A stretch of DNA of 64,000 bases from positions 1-64,000 of the forward strand of contig PLRU01000046.1 in the NCBI GenBank assembly GCA_003164045.1, read 5' to 3'. A program made the position numbers and the translations under genes. Below are positions 60,496 to 64,000 of the stretch, piece by piece (positions within the stretch are counted from its first letter, which is position 1; each line of letters opens with the position of its first letter). The stretch comes from Candidatus Lustribacter telmatis (lineage in GTDB: Bacteria; Vulcanimicrobiota; Vulcanimicrobiia; Vulcanimicrobiales; Vulcanimicrobiaceae). The notes beneath the pieces were generated by a model. That model ran no database searches and was not told the DNA's origin. It saw only the letters and a program-made list of their open reading frames with translations.

Positions 60496-63050
60496 GATTG
60501 CGGCTCACTCTTCGCCGTGAGGCCGTCCGCGGCTTCAAAAATACGGCGCATTGCCGCGCCGAGTCCGCCGACGTGCTCCGTGAGCACGGTCGCGTGATCG
60601 CCGCTAACGGAGTGGCGCCGGACGCGCGCGACATGACGCCATCCCATGGACGGGTCACCCGACATTCTTGGTTTATCGTCGTCGGCCCAAATCAAGTCGA
60701 TTGAACGCGCCGTGCGTTTCGGAAAATAACGCAGCAGACGATCGCTGTAGATCCGGTCGGCGGGTGTCGTCGGGGCGGGCGGGTGCCATAGTTCGTCAAT
60801 TGCGATTAAAATCTCGGCGGGGGACGATCGCGTGCGCACCGCGTTGGCAATGCTGCGCACGGTTCGGTAGACGAGCGTGGTGCCGCGTTGCGAGAGGAGC
60901 CTGCAAGCACGCGACGTCAATGCCCAGAGCGGTTCCAGTAACGCGTTCGGAGCGGCACTCGCAACAAGCGCGACAACATCGACGGTCGAGCCGGCATTTT
61001 CCAGCCTGCGCGCTACTTCAAATGCAACCACGCCTCCTGCGCAGAAACCGGCCAGACGATACGTCTGTGAAGGTACCGCAGTTGCGATCATCACGGCGTC
61101 GGCCGCGGCCATCGCGTCGATGCTTTCGGGAATCGAATCGCCCAGCGCGCCGTTCGGGCGAACGAGGTAGACCGGCTGTTCCGAGTCCAACGCGGTCGCC
61201 AGGAAGCGAGCATATAAGCCGCCGCCATTGACGTCGCTATCGTAAAAGAACAGTGGTGGACGCGAACCGGTAGCGCGCAGCGCGACGATCCGATTGCGGT
61301 GCGCGTCGTTCGTTTGGGCGAGTACCGCTTGCGCAAGCTCCCGAATGGTCGGCGCGAATAATAGCGTATCCGTGGACAGCGTGACGCCGAGGTCTGCTTC
61401 GATTCTGGTTATCACGCGGATCGCTCGCAACGAATCGCCGCCGGCCGCGAAGAAGTTTTCGTCAAGTGCCACCGGCGCGTACTCGAGAACATCTTCCCAA
61501 ATGCGCAATAGCGCTTGCAGTAACGAATGGTCTTCGCCGGGTTTCGGATCGAGCTGCGCGACGCGTGAGTCTCGAGCGAATGTGTCCGTTAACTCACGCC
61601 GGCGAATCTTTCCGCTGCCGTCTCGTGCGATCGCCGATACCAGGTGCACGATGTTCGGGACAGCCGGGCGCGGTAGGATCAGCGCCGCGTGCTCGATCAG
61701 CTGTCTCTCGGTCACCATCGCGTCCGCGCGTGGGACAACGGCTACGGCAACGTGCTGGCCCAGGGTCGGATGCGGCAGCGGAAAGGCAACGGCATCTGCG
61801 ACTGCGGGGTGCGCGCGCAGCGCCTCCTCGACGTTGCCCGGTGCGACTTTCTCACCACCGACGTTGATGAGTTCGTTCAGCCGTCCCGTGATATAGAGGT
61901 AGCCGTCGGCATCGATGTGCCCCGCATCGCCCGTGCGGTACCAGCCCGTCACCGGATCGACGATCGGCCCGCGCTCGCCGCCCGCATACGACGGCGCAAC
62001 ATTTGCTCCGCGAATGGCGACTTCACCATCAAAAATGGCAATCTCGCAGCCCACCGGGCGACCGACCGAGCCGAGTTTACGCGCGAGCGGCGGGGGCGGA
62101 TTGAGGGCGGACGTCGGCGCTTCGCTCGTGCCGTAGCTTTCCAGCACGGGTACGCCGAGTGCCGCTTCGAGATCGACCGCTACCTGCCGATCGAGCGGCG
62201 CCGACGTCGATCGAATGAACCGCAGGCAGTGATCGAACGGCGCCGCCTCGCGCCGTATATAGGCCAACACGTCTCGATGCGCGGTCGGCGACGCCGTATA
62301 CCAGGTGGGCTTGTGGATTCGCAATCCGTCCACGAGCGCCGCCGCGCCGATCTCCAAAGGGCAAACGACGGATGCTCCGGCTACCAGTGACGCTCCGATC
62401 ACGTGAGTGATAGCGTGCACGTGATGCAACGGCGTCGCATTGAGGCACCGGTCCGCCGGCTGCAGGTTCAGCGCATCGACGATCGAGTTGAGGATGTGCA
62501 TGAGCCGGGGCATGGTGTGCGGTACGATTTTGGAGAACGCGGTCGTGCCTGAGGTGCGCAGGAGCAATGCTACATCCTGGGCATACTCGGGGACGCGCTC
62601 CCGGCGCTGATACGGCTCGTCCGCGTGTACGTCGAAGACGCCGGCGGCCGCCTCAGGTGCAGCGATCATCCGCAAGATACCGACGCCGTGCCGGTTGAAT
62701 GCGTCTCGATGCCGCAGGATCGCGGCCGCATCCGCGAGCACGAACGCCGGCATGATATCGGCCAGAAACGCGTCGATTTCGGCCGGTGGACGGCTCGGAT
62801 CGAACGGAGCGCAGATCCCGCCGGACATCGCAGCAACGATGGCGGTGAACAGCTCCGGCCCGTTCGCTGCAGCGACGGCAATGACGGGATTCTCGGCCGG
62901 CACCCAATCCGCAAGAGCCGCGCCAAGGGCATCGAGGTGCGCAGCAAGCTGCTGATACGTGCACGTCGTGCGCGCCGTTGCAAGCAGCGCCGGAGCGTCC
63001 GCGTGCAACGCCGCGTGGGCGCTCACCGACGCCTCAAGCGAGCTGCGCAA
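60492..63050 (-). CDS. Adenylation-carrier-thioesterase protein (NRPS-like, no condensation domain)
   Basis: 852 aa from TTG 63050, 4 nt after the Rieske stop; an open frame continues 20 codons further into that gene. Order: adenylation domain 1-500 (P-loop LLLRTSGTTAFSK, VLESYGTSEAP, GWYRTGDAGHID, RLNELINVGGEKVAPG, catalytic Lys in GSGKIRRRE), carrier domain 520-590 (FFAAGGDSLRAIRV, phosphopantetheine Ser540) and thioesterase 600-850 (AGFCAGGVVAFEV with Cys670 in place of Ser; WADDD Asp; GDHATV His819). It activates one carboxylic acid and hydrolyses or transfers it. No condensation or reductase domain. Confidence 0.9.
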   Translation of the reverse strand: MRSSLEASVSAHAALHADAPALLATARTTCTYQQLAAHLDALGAALADWVPAENPVIAVAAANGPELFTAIVAAMSGGICAPFDPSRPPAEIDAFLADIMPAFVLADAAAILRHRDAFNRHGVGILRMIAAPEAAAGVFDVHADEPYQRRERVPEYAQDVALLLRTSGTTAFSKIVPHTMPRLMHILNSIVDALNLQPADRCLNATPLHHVHAITHVIGASLVAGASVVCPLEIGAAALVDGLRIHKPTWYTASPTAHRDVLAYIRREAAPFDHCLRFIRSTSAPLDRQVAVDLEAALGVPVLESYGTSEAPTSALNPPPPLARKLGSVGRPVGCEIAIFDGEVAIRGANVAPSYAGGERGPIVDPVTGWYRTGDAGHIDADGYLYITGRLNELINVGGEKVAPGNVEEALRAHPAVADAVAFPLPHPTLGQHVAVAVVPRADAMVTERQLIEHAALILPRPAVPNIVHLVSAIARDGSGKIRRRELTDTFARDSRVAQLDPKPGEDHSLLQALLRIWEDVLEYAPVALDENFFAAGGDSLRAIRVITRIEADLGVTLSTDTLLFAPTIRELAQAVLAQTNDAHRNRIVALRATGSRPPLFFYDSDVNGGGLYARFLATALDSEQPVYLVRPNGALGDSIPESIDAMAAADAVMIATAVPSQTYRLAGFCAGGVVAFEVARRLENAGSTVDVVALVASAAPNALLEPLWALTSRACRLLSQRGTTLVYRTVRSIANAVRTRSSPAEILIAIDELWHPPAPTTPADRIYSDRLLRYFPKRTARSIDLIWADDDKPRMSGDPSMGWRHVARVRRHSVSGDHATVLTEHVGGLGAAMRRIFEAADGLTAKSEPQS

Positions 63051-63054
63051 ACGG

Positions 63055-64000
63055 TTAGCGCACGTGCGCCGGCGTGCGTTCCGGTGCCGCCCCCGTTTGC
63101 TCTTCGGCAACCAGCTTCGCGAGGACGCGCTGCACGCGGACCGCGCCGGCGTCGACCTCCAGGAGTGCGAGACGGCGATTGCCGACTTCGTTCATGCGCG
63201 CTTGCTGCGCTTCGATCACCGGCGCGTCTTGCGCTTCGAACGCATACTTCCGGCCGACGGAGATCGTCTCGCGAATCTTGAGATCTTCTTCGAGCGGGCG
63301 CGGCGGGACGGTGAAACGTACGGCCCCAAAGTGATAATGCGTTGACTGTTCGCTCTCCGGCGTTAGCAAATGTAAACCGAAGTAGCCGGTGCCCGATTCT
63401 TTCGGGGTGCCGGGTTCGCGCACGCCGGTATCGAGAATCATGTAGCTCGGCGGACGCCAGTGCATCAATAGCCAGCTATCGACGTTCTTTCCGTCATTTC
63501 GGAACATCATGTTGGTCAGCGACGGTACGGGGACGTCGTACGACCAGCGCGCGATCGTAACGGTATCGCCGTCCTGCGTCACGTTGACGTCGTCGTTGAC
63601 GGTGCCTGTCAGAACGCCGGCGTGGAGAAACGGCACGTGGCTGAGATCGAGCAAGTTGTCGACGATGAGCCGGTAGTCGGCTTTGATCGTCATGTAGTTG
63701 CGCGTGCTGATGTGTTCGGGCCGTGCGTCGTCGAGACACGAGTAATCGGGAATTTCTCCGGGATCGCCGGTTCCCGCGCCCATCCAGACCCATACGAGCG
63801 AGTATTTCTCGGTGACTTGGTACGAACGAACTTTCGCGGCCGGCGGGATTTTGTGATCGGTGTGCGGATTGAAAACGCACGTGCCCGTGCGATCGAATTC
63901 GAGGCCGTGATACGCGCACGCGATGCGGTCGCCGTCTTTCGCTTTGCCGAGCGAGAGCGGTGCCAAGCGATGCGGGCACGTGTCCTCGAGGGCGACGATC
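63055..64000 (-). CDS. Rieske aromatic-ring oxygenase (partial, 5' end off window)
   Basis: At least 315 codons; the frame is open to the right edge (first residues IVALEDTCPHRLAPLS), so the start lies beyond 64000. Rieske cluster CPHR...CAYHGLEFD is complete at the edge. Non-haem iron region VDNLLDLSHVPFLHAG and SYDVPVPSLTNMMF resemble vanillate O-demethylase (VanA) oxygenases, as do the PAAKVRSYQ and PPRPLEEDL segments. It hydroxylates or O-demethylates an aromatic acid with a separate reductase, not in window. The downstream ligase follows after 4 nt: one operon. Confidence 0.9.
   Translation of the reverse strand, partial: IVALEDTCPHRLAPLSLGKAKDGDRIACAYHGLEFDRTGTCVFNPHTDHKIPPAAKVRSYQVTEKYSLVWVWMGAGTGDPGEIPDYSCLDDARPEHISTRNYMTIKADYRLIVDNLLDLSHVPFLHAGVLTGTVNDDVNVTQDGDTVTIARWSYDVPVPSLTNMMFRNDGKNVDSWLLMHWRPPSYMILDTGVREPGTPKESGTGYFGLHLLTPESEQSTHYHFGAVRFTVPPRPLEEDLKIRETISVGRKYAFEAQDAPVIEAQQARMNEVGNRRLALLEVDAGAVRVQRVLAKLVAEEQTGAAPERTPAHVR

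Noticed and set aside
45492-64000. A complete gallate or protocatechuate pathway
   Set aside because: Only the LigAB dioxygenase is present; no oxalomesaconate tautomerase, hydratase or aldolase was recognised, so naming the pathway would be speculation.

Overview
This is a GC-rich (about 63-65% by eye), gene-dense bacterial chromosome segment with short intergenic gaps and many 1-4 nt start/stop overlaps (ATGA, GTGA, TGATG, TAATG). GTG and TTG starts are common. The miaA-hfq-dapF order, the diaminopimelate pathway, Hfq, a lipobox substrate-binding protein and Tat-like leaders suggest a diderm, free-living, probably aerobic bacterium. The gene set reminds me of high-GC candidate phyla such as Eremiobacterota (WPS-2), but that is inference: there is no rRNA here, so phylum is not established.

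Layout. 1-14 kb is housekeeping: plsY-der (leftward); PEGA protein-miaB-mutS-MscS channel (rightward); mutL-miaA-hfq-dapF-radical SAM enzyme (rightward). 14-18.6 kb holds a sterol-desaturase-family hydroxylase, a low-complexity protein of unknown role, two TrkA-type K+ uptake regulators, tRNA-Pro(CGG), a stand-alone Clp N-domain protein and a DedA membrane protein. 18.5-28.2 kb is one leftward run: carotenoid oxygenase, membrane protein, TreS-maltokinase fusion, TreZ, TreY, i.e. trehalose from maltose and from malto-oligosaccharides. An 88 bp divergent gap at 28.3 kb carries two overlapping PadR-type palindromes. From it runs a rightward chain padR-uvrC-pyrD-holin-like protein-surE, followed by a quinone oxidoreductase and a dipeptide-type ABC importer with no ATPases.

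38.06-38.42 kb is a one-piece tmRNA gene (tag ANNEYALAA) with an unusual T-loop. After it comes an accessory stretch with slightly lower GC: isoprenylcysteine-methyltransferase-like protein, XRE-STAND ATPase regulator, alpha/beta hydrolase, an M48-like protein whose HExxH has become HAVAH, and a secreted protein with seven repeats that looks like a seven-bladed propeller.

45.5-64 kb is a redox/catabolic region. It contains a LigAB-type extradiol dioxygenase, two FAD dehydrogenases each next to an NMT1/SsuA-like substrate-binding protein, an alpha/beta hydrolase, a DHA2 efflux pump, an aldo/keto reductase and an IorAB-type molybdenum hydroxylase. It ends with an operon of Rieske oxygenase (cut by the window edge), an adenylation-PCP-thioesterase protein, a glycosylasparaginase-family hydrolase and a DUF427 protein. 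I infer uptake and oxidative processing of aromatic or heteroaromatic compounds plus a small activated-acid pathway; substrates cannot be read from the sequence.

No insertion sequence, prophage, CRISPR array or rRNA was seen. Short inverted or repetitive elements at three sites are the only dispersed repeats noticed; two of them supply the C-terminal codons of plsY and dppC-like genes.
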